A stretch of DNA of 64,000 nt from Nocardia cyriacigeorgica (GTDB lineage: Bacteria; Actinomycetota; Actinomycetes; Mycobacteriales; Mycobacteriaceae): assembly GCF_010858045.1 (NCBI RefSeq), contig NZ_JAAGVC010000011.1:86909-150908 (forward strand). Direction: 5' to 3'. Shown piece by piece: positions 28,104-36,733 of this stretch (its first letter is position 1; every line of letters begins with the position of its first letter). The notes under the pieces were generated by a model. The model was not told where the DNA came from, did no database searches, and saw nothing but the letters and a program-made list of their open reading frames with translations. A program made the translations under genes and the position numbers.

Positions 28104-28540
28104 TCTGTTCCTCTTCTTTTCTTACCGGAACGGCGGACAACTGGGTTCGTCCACCGGGCCCGTTCCGACCGCTGTACTGTTGGTTCCCCCTGCAAGGAAA
28201 GCACCAAGTACATCGTTCGCAACATCGATCCTGCCGACGGTTTGGACTTTGGATCCGTCCCTCGAACACAGAAGCTTGCGACCAGGAACCAGTGAACCAT
28301 GTCTTTGCGTAATTCAACAGCGGAGTTACCGACAATTTGCAAAAAACTTGATCTTGCGAATGCGCAGGTGAGGGACACATTGGGGGAATCCAGACTTCCG
28401 GTACGTTTGCCCCCCGATAACCGAGCGAGCATCTGGCTACCGGGCTGTGACCCAGGTCGCTATTGGGTATCGAATTGGCAGGTGACGCTCCCTGGACGCA
28501 CACGTTTCACACTTTCCCGACACGCCGGAGGTCCGAACGA
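28104..28540. other. Divergent cspA-helicase control region with a lower-GC leader
   Basis: 437 bp without a supported gene. It serves as the cspA 5-prime region on the minus strand and carries the helicase promoter on the plus strand. AT content is clearly above its neighbours between about 28150 and 28480, including runs such as TTTTTTGCAAATTGTC on the minus strand. I could not fix a promoter or a known RNA motif. Confidence 0.5.
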
Positions 28541-30913
28541 GTGAATCCGGCAGACCGGACCAGCCGGACCGCGACCGCGAACGGCGAAAGCTACGGGCGA
28601 TCGTTGCTGAATCGTGTCCGAACGCCGGGCTCGGACGGGGACTCCCGGCTCACCCACGTGGCCGAACTTCCGGCTCGGGCGGGACGGGTCGGCGAATGGC
28701 CGGTATGGGTGCGTCAGGAAGTCATCACCGCATTCGCCGCAATCGGCATCGACGCACCGTGGTCGCACCAGGCCAGCACCGCCGAGACCGCGGCGAGCGG
28801 GCAGCACGTGGTGGTCGCGACCGGCACCGCGTCCGGGAAATCGCTGGGATACCAGCTGCCCGTACTCAGCGGTCTACTCGACGATCCCACCGCCACCGCC
28901 CTCTATATCGCCCCGACCAAGGCGCTCGGCGCCGATCAGCTACGCATGATCGGCGAACTCACCCATGAGGGCCCGCTGCGCGATATCCACGCCGCGACCT
29001 ACGACGGCGATACTCCCGGCGAGATCCGGCAGTGGGTGCGGGCGAACGCGCGATGGATCTTCACCAACCCGGACATGCTGCACGTTGGCATGCTGCGCTC
29101 GCACAAGCGCTGGGCCAGGGTGCTGCGCAGGCTGCGCTATGTGGTGGTGGACGAATGCCACGCCTACCGCGGCGTCTTCGGCTCGCACGTCGCGCTGGTG
29201 CTGCGCCGCCTACGCAGGCTGGCCACCCACTACGGCGCCGACCCGGTGTTCGTGCTGTGTTCGGCCACCACCGCCGACCCCGCCGAGGCAGCATCGCGGC
29301 TGGTGGGAGCGCCGTGTGTGGCCGTCACCGAGGACAGCTCACCGCATGGGGCGCGCACCGTCGCCTTGTGGGAGCCGCCGCTGTCGACCGCCGTGACCGG
29401 CGAAAACGGCGCACCGGTGCGCCGGTCGGCCAACTCGGAGGCCGCTCGGATCATGGCCGACCTGGTGGTCGAGGGCGCGCGCACCTTGACCTTCGTGCGA
29501 TCGCGGCGCGGCGCGGAAACAGCGGCGATGGAGGCCCGCAGGCTGCTGGCCGAGGTGGATCCGCAGCTGGTCGAACGGGTCGCGGCCTACCGCGGCGGCT
29601 ACCTGCCCGAGGATCGGCGCGAGCTGGAAGCGGCCATCTCCGACGGGCGGCTACTGGCCGCGGCCACCACCAATGCGCTCGAGCTCGGCGTCGATATCGC
29701 CGGCCTGGATGCCGTGGTGATGTCCGGTTTCCCGGGCACCGTCGCCTCGTTCTGGCAGCAGGCCGGACGGGCGGGCAGGCGCACCCAGGGCTCACTCGTC
29801 CTGCTCGTGGCCAGGGACGATCCGCTGGACACTTACCTGGTCCACCACCCGGATGCACTGCTCGGCAGGCCGGTCGAGGCCACCATCACCGACCCGGGCA
29901 ATCCCTATGTGCTCGGACCGCAGTTGCTGTGCGCGGCGCTGGAACTGCCACTGACCGACCGCGAAGCCGAGGCGCTGGGTGCGCGCCCGGTGCTGGCCGA
30001 TCTCGCTGGTCGAGGACTGATCCGCCGCCGGGAGAACGGCAGTCCGGACACCGCGCGCTGGTACGTCACCGCCGATGCGCAGCCGCATGATGCCGTCGAT
30101 GTCCGTGGCGGCATCGGGGCGCCGGTCGCGATCGTCGACGGCGAGTCCGGCCGGCTGCTCGGCACCGCCGACGCCGGTCGCGCCCTGTCGACCCTGCACA
30201 CCGGCGCCGTCCACCTGCACCAGGGCGAGACCTATGTGGTGGATGAACTCGACCTCGACGGTGGGGTCGCATTCGTCCACGAAGGCGATCCGGGCTGGAC
30301 CACCAGCGCGCGCCAGACCACCTCCCTCACCGTCGACGCATTCCTCGACCGACGCGTCCACGGCGCGGTCACCGCGGCATCGGCGCAGGTCACCGTCACC
30401 AGCCAGGTGGTCGGATACCTGCGCACGCTGCCCACCGGCGAGGTGCTCGACCTGGTGGAACTCGATCTGCCGCCGCAGACCCTGCCCACCAGGGCCGTGC
30501 TGTACACCGTGACGCCGGACCTGCTGGCACACGCAGGCATCACGGCAGCCCAGATCCCCGGCGCCCTGCATGCCGCCGAGCACGCCGCCATCGGGCTGCT
30601 CCCGCTGGTGGCGACCTGCGACCGCTGGGACATCGGTGGCGTCTCCATTGCCGAGCATCCCGACACCGGGCTGCCGACGGTGTTCGTCTACGACGGTCAG
30701 CCCGGCGGCGCGGGTTTCGCCGAACGCGGCTACGCCCAGCTCGAGCGCTGGTTGTCGGCGACGTCGGCGGCCATCGACTCGTGCACGTGCACGGCGGGCT
30801 GCCCGTCTTGCGTGCAGTCACCCAAGTGCGGCAACGGCAACAGTCCGCTGGACAAGGCCGGTGCGGCCCGGCTGCTGACCGCGGTGCTGGCTGCGCTGCG
30901 AGCCGGCAGGTGA
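28541..30913 (+). CDS. DEAD/DEAH-box helicase of the MrfA/YprA type with C-terminal zinc module
   Basis: A 790-aa superfamily 2 helicase. Motif I is ATGTASGKSLGYQLP, motif II VVDECHAYRG, motif III CSATTADPAE and motif VI QQAGRAGRRTQG. The C-terminal region holds the four-cysteine cluster in CTCTAGCPSCVQSPKCG, the DUF1998-like module of MrfA, a DNA helicase that repairs mitomycin damage in Bacillus together with the exonuclease MrfB. GTG 28541 has GGAGG at 28527-28531. No MrfB-like exonuclease is adjacent. It corresponds to Rv3649. Confidence 0.9.
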   Translation: MNPADRTSRTATANGESYGRSLLNRVRTPGSDGDSRLTHVAELPARAGRVGEWPVWVRQEVITAFAAIGIDAPWSHQASTAETAASGQHVVVATGTASGKSLGYQLPVLSGLLDDPTATALYIAPTKALGADQLRMIGELTHEGPLRDIHAATYDGDTPGEIRQWVRANARWIFTNPDMLHVGMLRSHKRWARVLRRLRYVVVDECHAYRGVFGSHVALVLRRLRRLATHYGADPVFVLCSATTADPAEAASRLVGAPCVAVTEDSSPHGARTVALWEPPLSTAVTGENGAPVRRSANSEAARIMADLVVEGARTLTFVRSRRGAETAAMEARRLLAEVDPQLVERVAAYRGGYLPEDRRELEAAISDGRLLAAATTNALELGVDIAGLDAVVMSGFPGTVASFWQQAGRAGRRTQGSLVLLVARDDPLDTYLVHHPDALLGRPVEATITDPGNPYVLGPQLLCAALELPLTDREAEALGARPVLADLAGRGLIRRRENGSPDTARWYVTADAQPHDAVDVRGGIGAPVAIVDGESGRLLGTADAGRALSTLHTGAVHLHQGETYVVDELDLDGGVAFVHEGDPGWTTSARQTTSLTVDAFLDRRVHGAVTAASAQVTVTSQVVGYLRTLPTGEVLDLVELDLPPQTLPTRAVLYTVTPDLLAHAGITAAQIPGALHAAEHAAIGLLPLVATCDRWDIGGVSIAEHPDTGLPTVFVYDGQPGGAGFAERGYAQLERWLSATSAAIDSCTCTAGCPSCVQSPKCGNGNSPLDKAGAARLLTAVLAALRAGR

Positions 30914-31212
30914 CAGCCGTCCGCCCGAACGGTGATCTTGCCGCCGCCGTGGCGTGACCGTCCGGTCATCTGCGGCGGCGATGGCCGGGGTGAAGCCCGG
31001 TATGTGCGCCGAGTAACCGGGTTCGCCAGCGCTGTCCGAATAAAGAGGACGGTTCTCATGTTAACTGGTGCATAGCCATGACCTCTCACGTATCCATATG
31101 CGGATCTGTTCATCCCTTTTCCTCGAGTGCCCGGAGAATTAACAGCAGCGCCGTATTAATTCATCGATAAGAAATGGGAATACTCGCCGTTAACAAAATG
31201 CTGGCCGTGCCA
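30914..31212. other. Intergenic region with a terminator and an AT-rich patch
   Basis: 299 bp between the convergent helicase and TadE-like genes. A terminator-like hairpin occupies 30940-30979. From about 31060 to 31205 base composition drops toward 45-50% GC (for example ATTAATTCATCGATAAGAAA near 31159). No gene is supported. Confidence 0.5.
30940..30979. terminator. Nested hairpin after the helicase gene
   Basis: GCCGCCGC (30940-30947) pairs with GCGGCGGC (30972-30979), and inside it TGACCG-TC-CGGTCA forms a second stem. Confidence 0.65.
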
Positions 31213-31566
31213 TCACTGCTGTTCTTCGACCGGTCCGGCGCGTGCCATGGCACGTACTGTTCGGTCGCCTAATAGACCCATTGGTACTTTTCCTTCCACG
31301 GTCACTACGACATCCCACTCGGCGACCTCGCATCCGCGAATCGTCATCCGCATCCGACGCGCGATCTCACCTCCCTCGGTGCACGCCTGCGCCGCTCCGT
31401 GGGCCAGGGCGCCGGCCGCCGCCAAGGCCGCGAGATCAGCGGCTGCCTGCGCCCGATGGCGCGCCACCACCCCGGCGCCCACCTGACCCACCAGCATCGT
31501 CAGCACCAGCAGACCGGCCAGTGCCAGCGCGGCGAATACGGTCGCGACGCCCGCCTCACCCCGCAT
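31213..31566 (-). CDS. TadE-like protein of the helicase/secretion neighbourhood
   Basis: 117 aa. The N-terminal membrane segment MRGEAGVATVFAALALAGLL carries the pseudopilin-like GVATV start, and VARHRAQAAADLAALAAA is the TadE/TadG-like helix. It corresponds to Rv3654c. ATG 31566 has CAGG upstream. An in-frame reading continues 99 codons further up to GTG 31863, which overlaps the previous gene as GTGA, but that extension is Arg/Pro/Gly-rich and not family-like. It is the last gene of the Tad-like operon; the protein is probably exported or membrane-anchored. Confidence 0.75.
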   Translation of the reverse strand: MRGEAGVATVFAALALAGLLVLTMLVGQVGAGVVARHRAQAAADLAALAAAGALAHGAAQACTEGGEIARRMRMTIRGCEVAEWDVVVTVEGKVPMGLLGDRTVRAMARAGPVEEQQ

Positions 31567-31859
31567 CCGAGTGGACCTGTTCGTATCGTCACCGGCCGCG
31601 CCGAGACACCCAGGCCGAGGCATGAGCGCAATGCCACGCCCCGCGGTCCGGGCCGAGCTCCGTTCCGCACCGCGCGGGCCACGACCAGTGCGCGCTCGGC
31701 ACCGCGCCGGACCAAGCTGCGGGCGTCCTGATACCGACGCGGGCGGCGAGCGATCAAGCCCGACCGGCCGGTCACCCCGTGGCCGCGGGCCGGGCCGCGA
31801 GGTCCGCTGCCGGCACGGGCCGCGGCGTAGCATTCGCCCGGCCCGGGGTTGACGATCGC

Positions 31860-32192
31860 TCACAGTTCCGCACCCGGTTCGGGCGTTGCGACGGCTTCCG
31901 CACGTAGTTCCAGGAGCGGCAGTAGTGGCGTCCCGGCGGTGACTGTGGCCAGAATCCGCGTTCCCTCCCGGCGCACCGAGATCTCTGCGCCGGGTGGGGC
32001 AATGGCGCGAGCGGCGGGAACGGCGTTGGCGGCGTCACCGCGGGCGGTGAGGCGGGCGGCCTCGCGGGCGGCGTCGACGCAGCGGACCTGGGTCGAGGCC
32101 GCCAGTAGCGCACCGATGCACGCGACGACCGCCACGACTATCGCCGCCACAGCGATCGCCGCCTCGACGGTGACGGCGCCGGTGTCGTCCAC
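31860..32192 (-). CDS. TadE-like minor pseudopilin
   Basis: 110 aa. TGAVTVEAAIAVAAIVVAVV is the TadE signature: a short leader, then a glutamate five residues into the processed helix (VTVEAAI). RCVDAAREAARLTARGD follows as in the family. GTG 32192 is the only in-frame start before the DUF4244 gene ends; its ribosome site is weak. It corresponds to Rv3655c. Acts with the Flp-type pilin at the cell envelope. Confidence 0.8.
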   Translation of the reverse strand: MDDTGAVTVEAAIAVAAIVVAVVACIGALLAASTQVRCVDAAREAARLTARGDAANAVPAARAIAPPGAEISVRREGTRILATVTAGTPLLPLLELRAEAVATPEPGAEL

Positions 32193-32227
32193 GAGAAGCG
32201 GTGCGCTCCAACGCCGCCCGCCCCGCG

Positions 32228-32491
32228 CTAGACGTTCGTGTCGAGCGCGCGGTCGATGATCTTGGTCAGCGCGTCCACGATGCTGTCGCCCGTCACCACC
32301 GCGTACAGCACGGCTCCGAAGGCCGCGGCGGCGATCGTGCCGATGGCGTATTCCGCGGTACTCATCCCGCTGTCGTCGGCCATCAGGTGCCACAGCCGGG
32401 TCCGCACCGACGCGCTCCATGAGCGCATCCGGTGCGTCCCGGTGGAGCACGCGCCGTGCATACCGTGCCGCGCCGCCCTCTCGATGGGCAT
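32228..32491 (-). CDS. DUF4244 Flp-type pilin
   Basis: 87 aa. After a charged leader of about 40 residues comes DDSGMSTAEYAIGTIAAAAF, the class III prepilin pattern of a glycine cleavage site followed by a hydrophobic helix with E5-equivalent glutamate and tyrosine. AGGAGAGGGG lies just upstream of the ATG. It corresponds to Rv3656c and would be the major subunit assembled by TadA, TadB and TadC. No prepilin peptidase gene is present in this window. Confidence 0.85.
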   Translation of the reverse strand: MPIERAARHGMHGACSTGTHRMRSWSASVRTRLWHLMADDSGMSTAEYAIGTIAAAAFGAVLYAVVTGDSIVDALTKIIDRALDTNV

Positions 32492-32566
32492 CTTGTTCCC
32501 CTCTCCTGCGAGCCCACGCGGCGAGTCCGCGCGGGAACGTCTCCGATGCCGAGCCCGCCGGCGCTG

Positions 32567-33178
32567 TCATAGCAGGCCGCCACCGAGCACCCGGCCGGCG
32601 AGCCCGATGATCACCGGGACGATGCCGAGGCAGATGAATGCGGGCAGGAAGCACAGCCCGAGCGGCCCGCCGATCAGCACACCGGCGCGTTCGGCCCGCG
32701 CGGCGGCCGCATCCTGGACCGCGCCGCGGCGCTGCTCGGCCAGTTCCCCCACCGCCACCGCGAGCGAGGAACCGGAACGGGCCGACCGCCGCGCGAGTCG
32801 CGCCAGAGCTTCGATCTCCCCTGACCCATCGGTCGCCTCCCGCGCCGCTCGCTCCCAGGCAGCGGCCGCATCGGCTCCGAGTGCCAGCAGATCGGCGGCC
32901 CGGCGCAGCGGCCCGGCCAGCGCCGGTGGTGCACCCGGAACCACGGCGTAGACCGCCGAGTCGATGGGCATGCCCGCGCGCAGGCAGGCGGCCAAGAGGT
33001 CGAAGACCGAGGCGGCCGCCAAAGGGTCGATTCCTCGCCGTCGCCGCGCGCGCGTGAACCCGCGGCCGGCCGAGGGCTTCTCGGCCGAGTTCAGCCGACG
33101 CGTCACTACCAACCGCCCCGGTAAGAGCAGCATCGCGACAGCCAGCAGCATCGCGGCGACCGCGGCCGGCGATCCCAT
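32567..33178 (-). CDS. TadC-like inner membrane platform protein (T2SS F domain)
   Basis: 203 aa with a hydrophobic N-terminus (AAMLLAVAMLLLPGRLVV) and two C-terminal membrane segments (LIGGPLGLCFLPAFICLG, VPVIIGLAGRVL) flanking a cytosolic helical domain of the GspF/TadC kind. ATG 33178 follows AGGAGG. It corresponds to Rv3657c. It pairs with TadB to form the pilus assembly platform. Confidence 0.85.
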   Translation of the reverse strand: MGSPAAVAAMLLAVAMLLLPGRLVVTRRLNSAEKPSAGRGFTRARRRRGIDPLAAASVFDLLAACLRAGMPIDSAVYAVVPGAPPALAGPLRRAADLLALGADAAAAWERAAREATDGSGEIEALARLARRSARSGSSLAVAVGELAEQRRGAVQDAAAARAERAGVLIGGPLGLCFLPAFICLGIVPVIIGLAGRVLGGGLL

Positions 33179-33214
33179 CGGTTTCCTCCTGGTACACAGC
33201 ACGATCCGGATGGT

Positions 33215-34006
33215 TCACAGCAGCACCCTTCGTGTGATCTCGTCCGACCACAGCAAGCCGGCGCAGGCCAGGGCGGTGCCGAGCGGGAGCAGAATCGCGC
33301 CGGCGGGAGCGGTGAACAGCACCTGCAGTGGCGCGGCGCCCATGAGCTGGCCGAGTCCGACGCCGAGCAGCGGCAGCCCGGCCAGGACCGTCGCCGTCGC
33401 CCTGGCACCGGCCAGTGCGGCGGTCGTGCGGCCTCGGAAGCGGATACGGCCGATCAGGTCGGTGCGTGCGGCGCCGAGCAGCTCTGCCAGGGCGAGACCG
33501 TGGTGTTCGGCGACGCGCCAGGCCTCCGCGACGCGGTCGAGCTCGGCCGCGATCACCGATTCCGGTCGGCACAGCCCGTCCGCGCCGGATCCGCCGAGCC
33601 TGCTGCGGGCGGCGCCGACCGCGAACACTTGCGCGGCAATGCCTTTCGCATCGCCGGCGGCGGTCTCCGCGGCGACGCTCGGATGCGCACCCACTCGCAG
33701 CTCGCCGATCACCGACTCGAGTGCGTCGAGCAGATAGCCGCATTCAGCGGCGTGGCGGCGATCTCGCGCGGTCCGCCGCCCACGGAAGATCAGCGTCGCG
33801 GCGAGTAGCACCGCCGCTGTCAGCGGACCGATCCCGAGCAGGAAAGCGCACGCGCAAGCCAACGGTGCCGCGAGCCGGACGATGGCGCCGCGATGCCTTT
33901 TCGGGCGCTTCCGTCCCGCGCCGAACAGGTCACGGAACCGCCGCTGCGACATCGCTGGCGGCGCCAGCAGCAGCGCGAACACCAGGCACACCAGTGCACC
34001 GATCAT
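33215..34006 (-). CDS. TadB-like inner membrane platform protein
   Basis: 263 aa. Membrane segments occur at residues 1-18, 46-72 and in the last 60 residues (ATVLAGLPLLGVGLGQLMG, AILLPLGTALACAGLL), with a cytosolic helical domain containing LLDALESVIGELRVG. The ATG overlaps the TadA stop (ATGA, 34003-34006). It corresponds to Rv3658c. Confidence 0.85.
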   Translation of the reverse strand: MIGALVCLVFALLLAPPAMSQRRFRDLFGAGRKRPKRHRGAIVRLAAPLACACAFLLGIGPLTAAVLLAATLIFRGRRTARDRRHAAECGYLLDALESVIGELRVGAHPSVAAETAAGDAKGIAAQVFAVGAARSRLGGSGADGLCRPESVIAAELDRVAEAWRVAEHHGLALAELLGAARTDLIGRIRFRGRTTAALAGARATATVLAGLPLLGVGLGQLMGAAPLQVLFTAPAGAILLPLGTALACAGLLWSDEITRRVLL

Positions 34007-35190
34007 CGCCCGAGCCGTTCGTTCAGCAGCTGCCGTAGCTGGCCGGCCGCCGGCGTCGGGGCACTGTCCGCGCGCCAGGACGCACTGATGCGGACATGGC
34101 CGGTGTCGTCGCGGTGGACCAGTCCGATTTCCTGGAGGCCGCGGCTGCCGTCTGCTCTGCGGTGCACGTGCAGGATCACCTGGACCGCGGCGGCGAGCTG
34201 ACTGTGCAGGGCGGCTCGGTCCATACCCCCGAGCGCCGCCAGCGCTTCCAGCCGCGCGGGCACTTCGCCCGGTGCGTTGGCGTGCACAGTGCCGGCTCCA
34301 CCGTCGTGTCCGGTATTCAGGGCGGTGAGCAGGTCGACGACCTCGGCGCCGCGCACCTCGCCCACCACGATCCGGTCGGGCCGCATGCGCAGGGCTTGGC
34401 GCACGAGTTCGCGCACCGTCACCTGGCCGACGCCCTCGACATTGGCGGTGCGGGCCACCAGCCGCACCACATGCGGATGTGGCGGGGCGAGCTCGGCGGC
34501 GTCCTCGACGCAGATGATGCGTTCGGCCCTGTCGACCGTGGCCAGCAGTCCGGACAGCAGCGTGGTCTTACCCGCGCCCGTGCCACCGACCACGAGGAAC
34601 GCCAGCCGGGCCGCGACGATCCGCTCCAACAGCGTCTTCGCCTCGCCGGGGACGGCCCCCATCGCGACCAGCGCGTCCAAGCCCTGCGTCGCCGGGCGCA
34701 GGACCCGCAGCGACAGGCAGGTGCCACCGTGCGCCACCGGAGCCAGTACCGCATGCAACCGCACGCCGAACGATTCGCCCAGTACCGCGTCTCGGCCGGG
34801 CAGGGTGGCATCCACCCACGGTTGGGCATCATCGAGGCGCCGGCCCGCGGCCGAGGCCAGTCGTTGCGCCAGTCTGCGTACCGCGGCCTCGTCGGCGAAG
34901 CCGATCGACGTCTTCTCGATCCCGCGGCCCCGGTCGATCCAGACCTCGTCGGGCGCGGTGACCAGCACATCGGCGACATCCCTGTCGTGCAGCAGCGGCT
35001 CGAGCACGCCCGCACCGGTCAGTTCGGTCTGTAGCAGTCGCAGCGCACGCAGCAGATCGGTATCGCCGAGCACCCCACCGGCTTCGACCCGGATCGCGGC
35101 AGCGACCTCGGCCGGGTCTGGATCTCCGGCGGCTCCCGCCAAACGCTCGCGCACCCGGTCCAGCAGCTCCGCTGTCACCAGCGCTCCCAT
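34003..35190 (-). CDS. TadA-like secretion ATPase (CpaF family)
   Basis: A 395-aa hexameric ATPase that powers pilus assembly. Walker A is VVGGTGAGKTTLLSGLL near residue 200, the Asp box IICVEDAAELAPPHPHVVRL follows, Walker B is DRIVVGEVRGAEV, and the His box GHDGGAGTVHANAPGEVPAR closes the core. ATG 35190 has AAGGGGGAG upstream. It corresponds to Rv3659c and is coupled to TadB. Confidence 0.93.
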   Translation of the reverse strand: MGALVTAELLDRVRERLAGAAGDPDPAEVAAAIRVEAGGVLGDTDLLRALRLLQTELTGAGVLEPLLHDRDVADVLVTAPDEVWIDRGRGIEKTSIGFADEAAVRRLAQRLASAAGRRLDDAQPWVDATLPGRDAVLGESFGVRLHAVLAPVAHGGTCLSLRVLRPATQGLDALVAMGAVPGEAKTLLERIVAARLAFLVVGGTGAGKTTLLSGLLATVDRAERIICVEDAAELAPPHPHVVRLVARTANVEGVGQVTVRELVRQALRMRPDRIVVGEVRGAEVVDLLTALNTGHDGGAGTVHANAPGEVPARLEALAALGGMDRAALHSQLAAAVQVILHVHRRADGSRGLQEIGLVHRDDTGHVRISASWRADSAPTPAAGQLRQLLNERLGR

Positions 35191-35275
35191 CGCTCCCCCT
35201 TCGGCCATTCGAATCGACACCGCAGCGGCGATCGCCGCACGACCCGCCGAGACAGGGAATCGGCGGCCCCGCAAT

Positions 35276-36376
35276 TCATGTCGCCGGCTCCCCTGGTACG
35301 CCGAGCACCATGAGCACGGCGTCGGCAGCCTCCCGCAGCGGCCCCCGTCCGACCGAGAGCCCGCCCCGCTCGAGTCGCGCGGGCAGCCCGGGCTGAGCGC
35401 GTACCGCCGCCAGCAGCGGCAGGTCGAGCACCTCGGCGATCTCCGGTCCACGCAGGCCGCCGGGCGCGGGCCCGCGAACGATGAGGCCACGGTTCGGATT
35501 TCGCCGGCCGATGTGCGCCGATACCGCTTCCGCGGCGGCGACCGCGCGCACACCGGCCGTGACGACGAGGACCACCAGATCGGCCGCGTCGAGGACCTGT
35601 TCGGCATGTGAGGATCGCTCGGCGGAGAGATCGCAGACGACGAGATCGCCTGCGGCCCGGCCCGCTTCGATGACGGCGTGCATGGCGGCGGTGCCGATCA
35701 CCGATCGGGCGCTGCCGCCGCGGCCACAGGACAGCACCGCCAGGCCGGGGGCCGCCGACGGTAGTGCGCCGTGCAGGGCGGCGGCCGATATCCGGCCGTC
35801 TTCGACGATGAGGTCGGGCCAGCGCAGCCCAGGAGCCTTCTCGATGCCGAGCAACATGTCGAGTCCGCCGCCGAGCGGTGCGCCGTCGACCAGCAGGGTG
35901 TTGCGGCGAAAGCCGGTGCGCGCCGAGCGCAGCGCCAGCGCCGCCGACAGCACCGAGGCACCCGCGCCGCCGCATGCCCCGGTGACGGCGACCACTACCC
36001 CGCCGCCGGCGCGGTGTTCTCCGCGTTCGGCGAACGTCTCGATGAGCCCGACCGCGGCGCCAGGTAGCGCGATGACGCGTTCGGCGCCGATGGCTGCCGC
36101 CGCTTGCCAGTCGAGGAGCTGCGGCTCACCGTCGGTGACGGTGACGACGCCGCCACGCCGTAGATAGCCGGCTTCCGCGCATGCCACCGCGGCCGGGGTG
36201 TCGAGGATCACCAGCGGTGCGCCGGCCCACGCGTGCCTGCCGACCGGCATCGTGCGTTCTTCGACCTGGCGTTCCGCGGCGGCCGCGACGCGCCTGACCT
36301 CTTCGCGTAGTCCTGGGGTGCCGATGATCGCCAGCGCCGGCGCCACCGGCAGCTGATCGGTCGCTTCGAAGTCCAT
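35276..36376 (-). CDS. ssd: Septum site-determining-like protein Ssd (CpaE/TadZ-type ATPase)
   Basis: 366 aa. An N-terminal receiver-like region is followed by a MinD/ParA fold with the deviant Walker region VVAVTGACGGAGASVLSAAL (lysines of the P-loop replaced), LLVDGAPLGGGLDMLLG and DLVVCDLSAERSS. TadZ/CpaE proteins place the pilus machine; the M. tuberculosis homologue Rv3660c affects septation. The absence of the P-loop lysine is notable. It is the first gene of the Tad-like operon and is divergent from the 6C RNA region. Confidence 0.85.
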   Translation of the reverse strand: MDFEATDQLPVAPALAIIGTPGLREEVRRVAAAAERQVEERTMPVGRHAWAGAPLVILDTPAAVACAEAGYLRRGGVVTVTDGEPQLLDWQAAAAIGAERVIALPGAAVGLIETFAERGEHRAGGGVVVAVTGACGGAGASVLSAALALRSARTGFRRNTLLVDGAPLGGGLDMLLGIEKAPGLRWPDLIVEDGRISAAALHGALPSAAPGLAVLSCGRGGSARSVIGTAAMHAVIEAGRAAGDLVVCDLSAERSSHAEQVLDAADLVVLVVTAGVRAVAAAEAVSAHIGRRNPNRGLIVRGPAPGGLRGPEIAEVLDLPLLAAVRAQPGLPARLERGGLSVGRGPLREAADAVLMVLGVPGEPAT

Positions 36377-36514
36377 GCAGGTCAGCGTCGCGGACCGGGA
36401 CGGCGCAGAACAGGGCCGTTTCCCGGAATGTGGATAACTCGCCTGCTGTGGACAACTTCGGAAATCAACTGGTCAGCGCCGTACCGGGCACCATGAGAAA
36501 TCGACCTGCCCGGA

Positions 36515-36609
36515 AATAGAGGACGGCCCCAGCCGGGGGGGGAGGAGGCTGGGGCCGTCGGGTTCAGCCCCGGGGGGTCGGGCTGAACGCGCCTGGAACA
36601 TGTCCAGGT
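36515..36609 (-). ncRNA. 6C RNA (B11-like small RNA)
   Basis: Two strong hairpins on the minus strand carry cytosine-only tracts in their loops. The first has stem 36562-36570/36580-36588 with loop GACCCCCCG (six C). The second has stem 36522-36534/36547-36559, 13 bp perfect, with a loop containing eight C. Paired C-loop hairpins define the 6C family of actinobacteria. In M. tuberculosis the 6C RNA B11 lies in the same place, between Rv3660c and Rv3661, on the same strand. Ends are estimated from the promoter and the last hairpin, which probably also terminates it. Confidence 0.93.
36593..36607. promoter_or_regulatory. Inverted repeat at the 6C RNA start
   Basis: CTGGA-N5-TCCAG lies over the predicted first bases of the 6C transcript. 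It may be a protein site or a 5-prime hairpin of the RNA. Confidence 0.4.
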
Positions 36610-36616
36610 GCCAGCA

Positions 36617-36622
36617 ATACTA
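36617..36622 (-). promoter_or_regulatory. -10 element of the 6C RNA
   Basis: TAGTAT on the minus strand, preceded by TG-rich sequence and a TTGCGC about 19 nt upstream. It puts the start near 36610 and predicts an RNA of about 95 nt. Confidence 0.55.
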
Positions 36623-36720
36623 CACCCAAGGTCCGGCGCAAGCGCAAGTCCAATGTTGAAGAAGTTTCGCCGGGACCCATCGCCCTCCGGCGGGCGCACC
36701 GGACCACCCACGGCAGCGCC

Positions 36721-36726
36721 TATCCT
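36721..36726 (+). promoter_or_regulatory. -10 element of the HAD gene (leaderless)
   Basis: TATCCT is followed by 7 nt and then GTG 36734. There is no ribosome site, so the transcript probably starts at the start codon. Confidence 0.65.
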
Positions 36727-36733
36727 TGACCCC

